A stretch of 36,780 nucleotides of DNA from a virus, in IMG/VR virus record IMGVR_UViG_3300036781_000145, positions 1 to 36,780 of that record, one strand, 5' to 3'. The notes under the pieces are model-generated. The model was not told where the DNA came from. It made no database searches and saw nothing but the letters and a program-made list of their open reading frames with translations. Each line of letters opens with the position of its first letter. The stretch's first letter is position 1. The translations under genes were made by a program, and so were the position numbers. Positions 16,228 through 24,559 of this stretch are shown here, piece by piece.

Positions 16228-16700
16228 AGGTAGTCCGGATCCGGCCAGGGGAACGGCTTCCCGCCATCCGAGGTTTCCAGGTATCGCACTTCCGGGATCG
16301 GGACTGGCCTGTAGGTGCTGATGGTGCTGATCCCGGATCGGCGAATCTTGTAGTTCGACAGGTCGTCCTTCTCCGATGCTCGCAAGGCCATCGGGACCGA
16401 GGACGTCGCCATCGGAGCACCGAACGTGGTCGTCTCACCGAACGGGCCAGTCGTCTCACTCGTCGACTGGGCGCCGGCCGGATTCAGCCACCCACGGGCC
16501 GCGACAGCAGCGCACACGGAGGTGATGATCAGGGGTACGTCGTCGCCTTCCGTGGTGGGGAAGGTCTGACCGCAGTACTCGTCGATCTTCGCCGATGCGA
16601 ACTCGATCAGCCGCAAAGCCCGAGCATCATCGGGGGCGATCGTGTCGTCGCCGCTGGCGGCTTTCAGGTCGGCGATCGTCGCGTATGCGGACGCGGTCAT
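16224..16700 (-). CDS. Head-tail adaptor-like protein
   Basis: 158 aa. The N-terminal about 85 residues are helical (YATIADLKAASG, ARALRLIEFASAKIDEYCG, ICAAVAARGWLNP-like), the pattern of gp6/gp15 connector adaptors that attach below the portal. A Gly/Thr/Ser loop and C-terminal arm follow. It is the first gene after the capsid. Start ATG 16700, with GGAG upstream. Family assignment is by pattern and order. Confidence 0.7.
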   Translation of the reverse strand: MTASAYATIADLKAASGDDTIAPDDARALRLIEFASAKIDEYCGQTFPTTEGDDVPLIITSVCAAVAARGWLNPAGAQSTSETTGPFGETTTFGAPMATSSVPMALRASEKDDLSNYKIRRSGISTISTYRPVPIPEVRYLETSDGGKPFPWPDPDYL

Positions 16701-16734
16701 GGTGGGCTCCGTTCGTCAGGAGATAACCCGGTGC

Positions 16735-16764
16735 CCCCACCCAGACCGGAAAGCCTGGGTGGGG
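16735..16764. other. Perfect hairpin 3' of major capsid gene
   Basis: A perfect 10-bp GC-rich inverted repeat (16735-16744 with 16755-16764) with a 10-nt loop starts 12 nt after the capsid stop. No T run is visible on the minus strand. It resembles the hairpin after the major tail gene and may stabilise capsid mRNA or partly reduce downstream transcription. Confidence 0.65.
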
Positions 16765-16776
16765 TGATCGGGTGAC

Positions 16777-17673
16777 CTACGAGAAGTCGCCGATGCGGAC
16801 CAGGAACGGGTTCACACCGTCGACCTCGACCGACGTCGCACCGACGTAGGTCTGCACCGAGAGGCGGTCGGACCGCTTCACCGGGTCGTAGTCCTGGATG
16901 ATGGAGAACCCGATGCCGCTGGTCTCGCCGTGGGCACCGTCAACCGCACCGGCCGGGATGTCCGGGCCGAAGCCGATGAACGCGATCGCGTACGGGGCGA
17001 ACGCGTAGATCGCATCATCTTCGACGGCGTTCGACGAGACGACGTTGAACCCGAGCTGACGGCCGATGGTCGCCTCGCCGAGCGCGTCGTCGACAGTCGA
17101 ACCGTTGAGCGATGCGTTGATCGAGGTCAGCCATTCGAGGATCTCCGCCTCGGCGTCCGCACCCACCAGGAGCGTGCGGTTCGTCTTGGAGACGTTGCCC
17201 TGGTTGAGGATCTTGCGCGCCTGGATGATGGCGGACTTGATCGTGTCGGCGCTGCCGTTCCACGACACCGTGTCGCGGGGCTCGGCGTTGTCGAACGCCG
17301 CGGCGATGACATCCTCCACGCCGATGGCCTGAGCCTTCGTCGCGGGAACGATGAACCGCTGCGAGAACGGGAGCAGGTCGAGGGTCTGCTCCACGAGGGA
17401 CGACTTCAGGTCGACCGACACGTCCTTGTCGAGCGTCACATCGACCGGGGTCTCGGTGAGCTCGTTGAAGGTGACGTCCGCGGTCGACCGCAGCGCGCGG
17501 ACGGTGGCGGTGGCGACGCCGGGCAGGCGAAGGGTGACGGTGTCGTCCTTCGCTCCGACGAAGTTCTCACGGGTGAGGTCCGTCCAGCAGAGCCGGGGCA
17601 GGACCACCTCCCGGGAGAGGGACAGTTCGGCGGCGTCGATGACCTCTTCCGCCTTGATCGTGACGTTAGCCAT
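16777..17673 (-). CDS. Major capsid protein
   Basis: 298 aa, following the scaffold gene. The N-terminal MANVTIKAEEVIDAA and strand-rich core with DVTLDKDVSVDLKSSLVEQ, together with the RKILNQGNV / NRTLLVGADAEAEIL region, resemble P22-coat-like capsid proteins of actinophages, an HK97 fold. There is no long delta domain, in keeping with a separate scaffold. ATG 17673 has GGAAG upstream inside a hairpin. It is the most abundant head protein. Confidence 0.9.
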   Translation of the reverse strand: MANVTIKAEEVIDAAELSLSREVVLPRLCWTDLTRENFVGAKDDTVTLRLPGVATATVRALRSTADVTFNELTETPVDVTLDKDVSVDLKSSLVEQTLDLLPFSQRFIVPATKAQAIGVEDVIAAAFDNAEPRDTVSWNGSADTIKSAIIQARKILNQGNVSKTNRTLLVGADAEAEILEWLTSINASLNGSTVDDALGEATIGRQLGFNVVSSNAVEDDAIYAFAPYAIAFIGFGPDIPAGAVDGAHGETSGIGFSIIQDYDPVKRSDRLSVQTYVGATSVEVDGVNPFLVRIGDFS

Positions 17674-17713
17674 GATCGGCTTCCTTTCTTTTCTGTGGAC
17701 CCGGAAGCCGATC
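17674..17713 (-). promoter_or_regulatory. Inverted repeat covering the major capsid ribosome binding site
   Basis: A perfect 11-bp inverted repeat (17703-17713 with 17674-17684) lies in the 51-nt gap before the capsid gene, with an A-rich 18-nt loop. The 3' arm begins with GGAAG, part of the AAAGGAAG ribosome site, and ends directly before the ATG at 17673. Folded mRNA would hide the site. It may time capsid translation or mark an mRNA processing point. Confidence 0.65.
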
Positions 17714-17724
17714 GGCTGGCGGGA

Positions 17725-18243
17725 CTATCTCTTGAGGGCCTCGAGGCGCTTGCGGCGGTCCTCGCGGCTCTCTTGCGTTTCCTGCACCGGGGCGACCGGG
17801 CCAGCAGGCTGCTGGTTGCCGCCGAGCGGTGAACCGGGGGTGCCCTTGAACGTGATCAGCGCATCCGCGGACGCCTCGAGGTCGGCCTGAGTGCTGCCGG
17901 ACAGCAGGGCAACGGGGACGCCCTTGGCCGCTGCGACCTCGGCGCGGAGCTTGTCGGCGGCGAGGGTCTTCAGTTCGGCGTCGAGCTTGTCGATGCGGTC
18001 CTGCTGCTTCTGGGCTTCGGTCTTCTGGTTGTTGCCGAGGTCGTCGAGGGCCTTCTTGGCGTCGTCGCGCTCCTGCTTGAGGGCTGCGAGTTCGGTTTTC
18101 TGCTTGGCCAGTGCCGTGACCAGGGGGTGATCGTCCGGCAGTTTCACCGGCTCGGCAGGCGGAGCAGCGGGGGCCGGGACCGGCGCTGGTGCGGGCGGGT
18201 TCTCGGCGAATCGAAGACGCGGACGGTAGTTGAGGTTGAACAT
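17725..18243 (-). CDS. Scaffolding protein
   Basis: 172 aa: a Pro/Ala-rich N-terminus (residues 15-33), a strongly charged coiled coil (about 42-105, with AALKQERDDAKKAL), a Gly/Pro/Gln linker and a basic C-terminal helix (RREDRRKRLEALKR-type) that usually contacts capsid protein. Order MuF, scaffold, capsid is standard. It would guide procapsid assembly and leave or be cut out. ATG 18243 follows GGAGC. No protease is fused to it. Confidence 0.85.
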   Translation of the reverse strand: MFNLNYRPRLRFAENPPAPAPVPAPAAPPAEPVKLPDDHPLVTALAKQKTELAALKQERDDAKKALDDLGNNQKTEAQKQQDRIDKLDAELKTLAADKLRAEVAAAKGVPVALLSGSTQADLEASADALITFKGTPGSPLGGNQQPAGPVAPVQETQESREDRRKRLEALKR

Positions 18244-18266
18244 TGATTGCTCCAGTTCGGAGACGT

Positions 18267-18288
18267 CGGTCAGCGGTTCCGCTGACCG
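18267..18288. other. Perfect hairpin upstream of scaffold gene
   Basis: A 10-bp perfect inverted repeat with an effective 2-4 nt loop lies between the MuF-like gene and the scaffold, about 24 nt upstream of the ATG at 18243. It leaves the ribosome site free. Like the other gaps around capsid and tail genes, it may act in mRNA processing or stability. Confidence 0.55.
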
Positions 18289-18337
18289 CTTCCACTCACC
18301 GGTCCGGGACGTTCTCCCGCGATGGTGAGGTGGGAAG

Positions 18338-19069
18338 TCAGGAGATCAGACCCAACCGGGTGCGGTTGTCCGCTATCCAGTTCGAGGCCTGACTGTTCTG
18401 CCGGGCACGCTGCTTGTCGGTCAGCTGCCGGCGGGTCGCGATGGTGTCTTCACGGGACCGCATCGCCTCACCGGTCGGGTCGGTCTGCCATAGCGGGACC
18501 GCCTGGCAGCGGCAGTCGGTGTGGGGGCAGAACGTTGCCGTGAACTTCGTCCGGTACACGGCACCGCGGCCGGCGAGGAGAGCGCAGAATGCGCAACATC
18601 CCACTGAGGCGACACGCGCCCACCCGATCGCCTGCTTGTCGCGGATGACACTGTCCATGACGGTGCCTTGCGCGGCCTGGCGTACCCGCAGATCCATGCC
18701 CGCCTGAATGCCGGTGAGGATCGACTCGGCGGTGACGAAATCGATGATGCTGCCGCCGACGAGCGGGCCGGTGTCCACGTTCGGGTCCTGCACCGTCGCG
18801 CCGCCCCAGACCCCGCCGACCTGCAGCAGTTCCCGGTTGAGGTCGTACCAGTCCGCGGCGAGCGCCCCCGTCGCCAATCCGTATTGGTCGATCATCGGTG
18901 CGACCACGGTGCGGCCGAACAACTGCAGCTGCGCCACAGCTGCCCGGTCACCGCGGAGGACCGCCGGCATCAGCTCGGTCAGTTGTGGGGTGAAGGTGCT
19001 GAACTGTCGCTCCATGTCGGCGATGACGAGGTCGATGCGTTCCCGCAGCAGATCAGCGGTGACGGTCAC
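18338..19069 (-). CDS. MuF-like minor capsid protein / putative capsid maturation protein
   Basis: 243 aa. The first 130 residues are helical, and the C-terminal part has a Cys/His cluster (CCAFCALLAG, then FCPHTDCRCQ) typical of actinophage MuF-like proteins annotated as capsid maturation proteases. The catalytic mechanism is not evident from sequence, so protease activity is only inferred. It starts at GTG 19069, overlapping the portal stop by 4 nt, and precedes the scaffold. Such proteins sit inside the head near the portal. Confidence 0.75.
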   Translation of the reverse strand: MTVTADLLRERIDLVIADMERQFSTFTPQLTELMPAVLRGDRAAVAQLQLFGRTVVAPMIDQYGLATGALAADWYDLNRELLQVGGVWGGATVQDPNVDTGPLVGGSIIDFVTAESILTGIQAGMDLRVRQAAQGTVMDSVIRDKQAIGWARVASVGCCAFCALLAGRGAVYRTKFTATFCPHTDCRCQAVPLWQTDPTGEAMRSREDTIATRRQLTDKQRARQNSQASNWIADNRTRLGLIS

Positions 19070-20484
19070 GGAGCGACCTGCGGGGGCTGAGCGGGCGGCT
19101 GCGGCTGAGCGGGTTGCGGTGCAGGCGGCTGGAAGATGCTGTTCACCAGGTCACGTCCCTGCTGCTTCTTCGCGTAGTTCGCCCATTGCTCGACCTCGCC
19201 CTGCGTTACGCCGGGCAGCTTCGACCACACCATCTCGGCCGGCACTTTCATCTGCGCGACAACCTGCGACCATGCTGCCGACGCCTGAGCGAGCGACCGC
19301 ACGGACCGGTCCTGCCACTGGATTCGGGCCTGGGTCTCGGGGTCGGTCGGCTGCCCGGCCTGCAATGCGAGCGCGCGGATCAGCCATCCGAACGCCTCGC
19401 CGAGGACTTCTTTGTGGTCCGAGACGCGGTTCTCGAACCCGTTGCGGAGTTCGGCGATCGCGTCGGCTGAGATGTTGGAGATGTTGCCGGGCATGACCGC
19501 TGACGGTGGGATCGGGGAGATCGCGCACAGCTCGTACACGTCCGACTCTTTCGCCTTGATCAGGTCCCCGAGCGGCGACTCATCCAGGGTCCCGAATTTC
19601 GCGTTGGCGTCTGACGAGACGAGGATGTCGTCGACCGACAGCCGCAGCTTCATCGCGTCGCGCTGCTCGTCCGTGAGCGGTTCTCCGTCCGGGGTCTCGT
19701 CCTGAAGACCCGAGATGGTGCGGACCTTCCACGACGACTTGTGCTGGATGAGCACCCGGTCGTAGGTGTCCTTCTTGATCCGCTCGAGCAGCGGAAGGAT
19801 GCGTTCGATCTTGCCCGTCGCGTTGCCCTGAGAGTCGATCTCATCAATGAACCGGACCACCGGGGTGTCCACCGACTTGTGCTTCCACGCGTTGACGACG
19901 GTGGCGCTGCTCGCCTCGAGGCCATCGGGGAAGGTGATGTTGTAAACCCATTCGGCTGCGTAGACCGTCCCGGCGATCGCGCGACCCGTCTTCCGGTCAG
20001 CGGTGGTCACCAGCACAGCCCGCGGCCACACGTCTACGACAGGATCGTCGAACAACGCGACCGTGTGATGCGGCGGCAAAGGCTTCGCGATCGCCGACCC
20101 CTCACGCGACGAGGACAGCGCCGCGACGAAAGACTCTCCGTACTGGAACGCTTCACGGATCGTGATGTCGGACACCAGAGGCATCCGCGCCTTGTCCCAC
20201 ATCGCCCAAGCCGGATCGTTGTCCCCCGGCTGAGATGATGCGGTCAGGTAGCCGGACACGGACAGTTCCTGCGCGAATGTGGTCGCGACCTTCGACCCCC
20301 ACGGGGTGTGCGTCAACCCCTCGAGGTACCGGTGCTCACGGGTCAGGCCGCGCGGCGCCCACACCTTCGACTCTGCACGCAACTGCTCGATGACACCCTT
20401 CAGGCGTCGCCTTTTCGCCTGCAGTTCCGGGATGAGCTCAGCGAGCAGCGCCTTCACACCAGCAACATCGAGCTGATCGGTCAC
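19066..20484 (-). CDS. Portal protein
   Basis: 472 aa, the DNA-entry vertex dodecamer subunit. It follows the large terminase and precedes MuF. An N-terminal helical region (ALLAELIPELQAKRRRLK) is followed by a strand-rich stem/wing and a long C-terminal helical crown with a Pro/Gln-rich tail. Gene order, length and the ISPIPPSAVMPG and GFENRVSDHKEVLG segments fit SPP1/HK97-type portals. GTG 20484 overlaps the terminase stop by 4 nt and has AGGAGG upstream. The longer ORF upstream is an overlap artefact. Confidence 0.9.
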   Translation of the reverse strand: MTDQLDVAGVKALLAELIPELQAKRRRLKGVIEQLRAESKVWAPRGLTREHRYLEGLTHTPWGSKVATTFAQELSVSGYLTASSQPGDNDPAWAMWDKARMPLVSDITIREAFQYGESFVAALSSSREGSAIAKPLPPHHTVALFDDPVVDVWPRAVLVTTADRKTGRAIAGTVYAAEWVYNITFPDGLEASSATVVNAWKHKSVDTPVVRFIDEIDSQGNATGKIERILPLLERIKKDTYDRVLIQHKSSWKVRTISGLQDETPDGEPLTDEQRDAMKLRLSVDDILVSSDANAKFGTLDESPLGDLIKAKESDVYELCAISPIPPSAVMPGNISNISADAIAELRNGFENRVSDHKEVLGEAFGWLIRALALQAGQPTDPETQARIQWQDRSVRSLAQASAAWSQVVAQMKVPAEMVWSKLPGVTQGEVEQWANYAKKQQGRDLVNSIFQPPAPQPAQPQPPAQPPQVAP

Positions 20485-21974
20485 CACACACCTCCTCGTC
20501 TCGGCCTTGTGCCGCTTTGCTGGAATGCCAAGGCAGCCACAACGAGAGGGCCGACCGGGACCGGGGTCTTCGACAGGTTGAACGCCCACCCGCCCTGGGT
20601 GCCGTACTGGCGGGCTGTGGATGTTGCCACAGCAGCGTCGAGCATGTCCTGCCCGCGCAAATGAGTCACACGCCGATCGCGCACTGCAGCCTGGAAAGCT
20701 GCGGATGCTGCCGCCCACCCGTTGGGGTTGACGTCGACAACGTTCATGCCGGCCCGGCGCAGACCCTCGGCGAGGGGGGCATTGTTCGAGTTGCCGGACA
20801 ACATCGCGATCGGGCGGCGGCGGGCTCGCGTTCGCAACCACTCGACGACACCGTCAACCTGGAACGCGTAGTCGGCCTGGGCGAGTTCGACATGCACGCG
20901 GCCATCAGGGTGCTTGGTCGCTACACCGATAACTACAAGACGGTCGAACGAGACGTCTACCGAGTAGCCGAGCACATCACCGGGGATGTCGTCGCTGCCT
21001 GGGACCAGTTCGCCGTTCTTGTCGAGCGATGGAACCGTGCCAGATTCCCACGCCTCGAGATCGATAGCGGAGTCTACGAGGTCGGAGTCCCAGATGCCCA
21101 TGCCTTCACGGCGGTAGGACTCCTCGCCGAGGTCGGATCTGAGCGAGTCGATTGCGTCCTGCGGAACTCGCCCGAGTGCGTAGGCGGGGTTCGCGATCCT
21201 GGTGGCGGCGTCATCCCGCCAGTCGGAGTCGGCCGGCGCAGCGAGTTCAATGTACGAACCGCGGAACGGAACACCTACGACAGGATGCAGCGCGTTCTGC
21301 CGTTTGCGGCGGAACACCTGTGATCTGTCGAAAGGTCGCGGCGGGGTGCCGACGAATATCTTGATCCCGATCGGGGAGATGTTCGTCGCGGCCGTCATGT
21401 TCTCGACTGCTGCTTGAGAAAGAATCTGGCCCTCGTCGAACATGATCACGTCGACGCCGGCCTTGCCGCGACCGAAGCCACGTTCGCGAGCTGCGAACCG
21501 GATGCGTGATCCGTTCTTGAAGAAGATGGACCAGGTCGGCTTCGCGCGGTAGATGCGTTTGATGTGCGGCCGCACCAGCGCCTCGGCCGCCATCTCGACC
21601 ATGTTCTCGAAGGTCTCGATTGTGGTGTCTTCGTGGTGGGCTGTCCACACCATGTTCAGCCCGGGGAATGTGATAGCGAGGGCGAAGAAGAGCCAGCCGA
21701 AGGTGTAGGTTTTGCCGACCTGGCGGCATGTCGAGAGAGTGACGCCATCGACGCGGCACAGGTATGAACCGTCGAGTGCTTGCGCGAGGGTCAGCTGCTG
21801 GATGCCGCTTTGCCAGCGGTCCATCGGCACCGACAGGTCTTCGAGTGTGGCCGCGACTTGCGGGTAGACCGACTGCGCAATCGCGACGACCTCGCCGGCG
21901 GCGTTTCTGGGCCGTTCGAGTCGGGCGGCAACCTCGGAGAGGGAAGGCTGCTTGGCGCGCCTAGATGTCCCCAT
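20481..21974 (-). CDS. Terminase large subunit
   Basis: 497 aa, the ATP-driven packaging motor and nuclease. The ATPase P-loop-like segment is STCRQVGKTY (residues 81-90), where RQ-VGKT fits the terminase type. Walker B VIMFDE is at 176-181. The C-terminal RNase-H-like nuclease begins around 334-350 with SVDVSFDR (D340, D344 as metal ligands). Both domains are intact. ATG 21974 overlaps the small subunit by 14 nt. Headful versus cos packaging is not decided by this sequence alone. Confidence 0.95.
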   Translation of the reverse strand: MGTSRRAKQPSLSEVAARLERPRNAAGEVVAIAQSVYPQVAATLEDLSVPMDRWQSGIQQLTLAQALDGSYLCRVDGVTLSTCRQVGKTYTFGWLFFALAITFPGLNMVWTAHHEDTTIETFENMVEMAAEALVRPHIKRIYRAKPTWSIFFKNGSRIRFAARERGFGRGKAGVDVIMFDEGQILSQAAVENMTAATNISPIGIKIFVGTPPRPFDRSQVFRRKRQNALHPVVGVPFRGSYIELAAPADSDWRDDAATRIANPAYALGRVPQDAIDSLRSDLGEESYRREGMGIWDSDLVDSAIDLEAWESGTVPSLDKNGELVPGSDDIPGDVLGYSVDVSFDRLVVIGVATKHPDGRVHVELAQADYAFQVDGVVEWLRTRARRRPIAMLSGNSNNAPLAEGLRRAGMNVVDVNPNGWAAASAAFQAAVRDRRVTHLRGQDMLDAAVATSTARQYGTQGGWAFNLSKTPVPVGPLVVAALAFQQSGTRPRRGGVW

Positions 21975-22281
21975 CGATGGACCGTCCGCCGACCACTCGT
22001 CGCCGGCCGCGGCCTAGTCTCGATGCGGCCGCCAGATCTTTGGCTTCCTTCAGGTCCAGCATCGCCTGCCGGTAAGTGCGGGCGAGAGCCGCGTAGTCGC
22101 GCTCGGACACATCGGCTCGGGCCATCTTCTGTGCGGTGAGTCGCACGAGGGCGTCGAGGGCGACGAGGTCATCGTCGGAGACGAGCTCGTCAGCGGTCAC
22201 GGTCGCGTTGGCGCCGGCGTTCTTCCTAGGCCGGCCCCGCGGGCGAGTGGCTGGCTTCAGGTCGATGACGTTGTCGGTCAT
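21961..22281 (-). CDS. Terminase small subunit
   Basis: 106 aa. About residues 10-22 hold an AT-hook-like RPRGRPRK segment, followed by a helical stretch (about 38-85) and a basic C-terminus. This small basic DNA-binding protein directly precedes the large subunit and fits a TerS that recognises the packaging site. The longer in-frame ORF begins within the HNH gene; ATG 22281 is the natural start, just past the HNH stop. Confidence 0.75.
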   Translation of the reverse strand: MTDNVIDLKPATRPRGRPRKNAGANATVTADELVSDDDLVALDALVRLTAQKMARADVSERDYAALARTYRQAMLDLKEAKDLAAASRLGRGRRRVVGGRSIDGDI

Positions 22282-22331
22282 GGGGGCTCCGCTCCAGCCC
22301 GGAGTTCCCGGACGAGGATGGGCCTGGTCGT

Positions 22332-22646
22332 TCACCAGGCATGGCTTGTGACGAGTCCCTCCACCTGGAGGTATCGACGATGGAACTCCGCGACGGTCAT
22401 GTTGCCGCGGCGCGCGTTGCACGACTTGTGGGCCAATCTGCAGTTGGACCGTTGCAGCGGGTCACCGCCGAGTGAGACGGGGATGATCTCGTCAACCTCG
22501 GGCGATGCCGGCATGCCTGCTCGGAGATGCTTATCGACCGGCTTCAGGCAGAGGTGGCAGTGGGTCTCCTCCGCGAAGACCGCAGCCGTAACCGAGTCGC
22601 GCGCGCGCTGGTCGACGCGGCGCAGATCCAGACCAAGGGACGGCAT
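22332..22646 (-). CDS. HNH endonuclease-type protein
   Basis: 104 aa from ATG 22646, which has AGGGGG upstream. It contains a CHLC knuckle, DEIIPVSLGGD and NCRLAHKSCNARRG, the three landmarks of HNH nucleases; the first catalytic His is replaced by Glu (DEI), as seen in some actinophage members. HNH proteins next to terminase genes are often needed for cos cleavage. ATG alternatives upstream run into the noncoding gap. Catalytic activity should be treated as likely but not certain. Confidence 0.85.
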   Translation of the reverse strand: MPSLGLDLRRVDQRARDSVTAAVFAEETHCHLCLKPVDKHLRAGMPASPEVDEIIPVSLGGDPLQRSNCRLAHKSCNARRGNMTVAEFHRRYLQVEGLVTSHAW

Positions 22647-22725
22647 GGTGGGCCCCCTGCCAATTTGTGGAAACTCACCGACATACCGACCCCTTTGCCC
22701 CTGGGCGGGAGCGTTTCGGGTCCGA

Positions 22726-22741
22726 GGGGGTCCCCCGGGGG
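22726..22741. other. G5-T-C5-G5 tract, weak candidate cos/packaging site
   Basis: The 106-nt noncoding gap between a glycosyltransferase and the HNH gene contains G5-T-C5-G5, a strongly palindromic GC tract. Actinophage cos sites often lie just upstream of HNH/terminase genes and have GC-rich overhangs. No other signal supports this. Confidence 0.25.
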
Positions 22742-22752
22742 TGGTGGGTGTC

Positions 22753-23514
22753 TCATGTCCGGGAGATCGCCGAGGTGGCCGCACGTTCTAGGCGGCGATC
22801 GGTGATCGCGAAGCGTTTGATCCAGGATTCGACGATCCCTGGCTGATCACGGACAGCCAGCCATTCCCGTACCAATTCAGGATGCTCGGCGACGTGCCTG
22901 CAGACGAACTCTCGCTGCAGCGTCTGAAGCCAGCCCTCTGCTTGCCGCCATCGTGGCTGTGCATGCTCGGCCTTCACCGCGGCGAGGTGGTCGTATTCGG
23001 TGACACCGCCGAGGGCTGAGAACAGGTACATGAAGGACTCGTCCTCGCCGCCCCATGAGGTGAAGTTCTCGTCCATCCCGCCGGCACGCCACCAGGATGA
23101 TGGGCGGACGATCCACGCAGCGCCGGGGTCGTTGAATCTGGCGTGCGGCCACTGATTCAGGTTGCAGTCAGCGAGCAGCTGCAATCCGTCGAGCGGGACG
23201 TTCACGCCACGGAGGAACGGCTTGCCCAGGTAGAAGCCCTGCTCGCCCGCCGCGGCAACCTTGCTGGTGATCGCGGATGGCCACAGCAGAGTGTCCGCGT
23301 CGACCAGGACCACGACGTCGAAGCCGTCCGCCATCTGCACGAGCTCGTTGCGGGTCCTTGCCCGAAGGAATGGCTCACCGATCGCGGTGGCTGAGTGGAC
23401 GAGCTGAGGGATGTCGGGGAAGTGGTGAGCGTAGAAGCCGCGGACGATCTCGAATGCTTCAGCTCGAACTGGCTCGTTCGGGCAGTAGGGGAACGCGAGG
23501 CACCACGATGTCAT
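22753..23514 (-). CDS. GT-A glycosyltransferase, Glyco_transf_7C-like C-terminus
   Basis: 253 aa. It carries a VLVDADTLLW donor-binding DxD motif at about residues 70-79 and a GGMDENFTSWGGEDESF segment at about 140-157, the D-E-x-F...W-G-G-E-D-E pattern of galactosyltransferase-type (GT7-C) domains. It lacks a signal peptide, so it acts in the cytoplasm. ATG 23514 overlaps the epimerase gene by 56 nt. With the neighbouring epimerase and second transferase it forms a sugar-modification cassette. Whether the acceptor is a virion protein, DNA or host glycan is unknown. Confidence 0.75.
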   Translation of the reverse strand: MTSWCLAFPYCPNEPVRAEAFEIVRGFYAHHFPDIPQLVHSATAIGEPFLRARTRNELVQMADGFDVVVLVDADTLLWPSAITSKVAAAGEQGFYLGKPFLRGVNVPLDGLQLLADCNLNQWPHARFNDPGAAWIVRPSSWWRAGGMDENFTSWGGEDESFMYLFSALGGVTEYDHLAAVKAEHAQPRWRQAEGWLQTLQREFVCRHVAEHPELVREWLAVRDQPGIVESWIKRFAITDRRLERAATSAISRT

Positions 23515-24559
23515 CGGTCAGCCATTCCGGATTCGCCAGCATCCATTCCACCGTGTCGCGCACATCCTCGGCGAGCGATGTTGGCGGTTCCCATCCGAGG
23601 GCACGCAGCTTCGAGTCATCAAGGGCGAACACCTTCTCGTGACCCGGCCGGGCGTGGTCGGCCTGCAGCGGCACCCACTTCAGCGGCAGACCGGAAACGT
23701 CCGAGATCATGTGCGCGAGCGCCACGTTCCCAATCTGGGTGCCGGCCACGTTGAAGCGGGCAGGGAACGGGTCGCCGTTGAAAGGTCGCGCTTCGGGGAT
23801 CGCCGCCAGGATCGCCGAGGCGAGCACCCGAGGGTGCATGTACTGCCGGAGGGACTCTTCGCCCGATCCTGACTGCGGTTCGTACCAGTCCACGACCAGA
23901 GGCACTGGTTCGCTGCCCAGCAGCTTCCGCAGCACGGTCGGGATCAGCTTCGACGGCGCCTGCGTCGGCCCGATCAGGTTCATCGAGTTCAGGATCACCA
24001 GCGGCAGCCCGTGCGACCGCCACGAGGCGATCAGGTACGACTCCTGCGCTGCCTTCGACGCTGAGTAGTGCGTCGAAGGCCTGATCGGCTCCCACTCCTG
24101 ATGGGGTTCATCTGGTGCCGGGCCGTAGACCTCCTCGGTGGAGATCTGAACGAACGCCTCGAGGTCACGCAGTCGCGCCCACTCGGCCAGGTTCGCGATC
24201 GCCGCCAGGTTCGGCAGGAACACCCTGCGGGGGTCGGCGATGCTGCCAGCGATGTCGGTCGACGAAGCTGCCGAGATCACCACATCCACGTGCCCAATCA
24301 GCGACTCCGGGATCGGATTCAGGAGGTCATGCTGAACGATCGTGACCCGGGAGCTGTCATGCCCGGCCAGGATCAGCGGAAGCCGCCGCGGGGTGGACCG
24401 CACCATGCAGATCACATGAGCGGTGGTGACGGTCAGCAGGTGGTCGAGGATGTGGGCGCCGACGAACCCGTCAGCACCGGTGAGCAGGAATGTCAGGGCA
24501 CGTGCAGGACTCGCGCTTTCGGCGCGTCGATCTCCCAGTGACATTTCGCCCCAATCCAT
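23459..24559 (-). CDS. NAD(P)-dependent NDP-sugar epimerase/dehydratase
   Basis: 366 aa, extended short-chain dehydrogenase fold. The Rossmann GADGFVGAHILDHL motif is at about residues 28-41, STEEVYG near 143 and the catalytic YSASK near 165. C-terminal LSM-type substrate domain continues to about 340. This family converts nucleotide sugars (epimerase or dehydratase). The exact substrate cannot be read. The first ATG (24559) overlaps the previous gene by 67 nt; ATG 24544 has a better ribosome site and leaves the fold intact. It sits between two glycosyltransferases. Confidence 0.8.
   Translation of the reverse strand: MDWGEMSLGDRRAESASPARALTFLLTGADGFVGAHILDHLLTVTTAHVICMVRSTPRRLPLILAGHDSSRVTIVQHDLLNPIPESLIGHVDVVISAASSTDIAGSIADPRRVFLPNLAAIANLAEWARLRDLEAFVQISTEEVYGPAPDEPHQEWEPIRPSTHYSASKAAQESYLIASWRSHGLPLVILNSMNLIGPTQAPSKLIPTVLRKLLGSEPVPLVVDWYEPQSGSGEESLRQYMHPRVLASAILAAIPEARPFNGDPFPARFNVAGTQIGNVALAHMISDVSGLPLKWVPLQADHARPGHEKVFALDDSKLRALGWEPPTSLAEDVRDTVEWMLANPEWLTDDIVVPRVPLLPERASSS

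Noticed and set aside
19066-20841. 591-codon start for the portal
   Set aside because: The first 119 codons overlap the terminase gene out of frame; GTG 20484 with AGGAGG and a 4-nt overlap is the natural start.
22544-22756. 70-codon frame overlapping HNH
   Set aside because: Overlaps HNH out of frame for most of its length; Arg-rich, no domain. HNH motifs are in the other frame.
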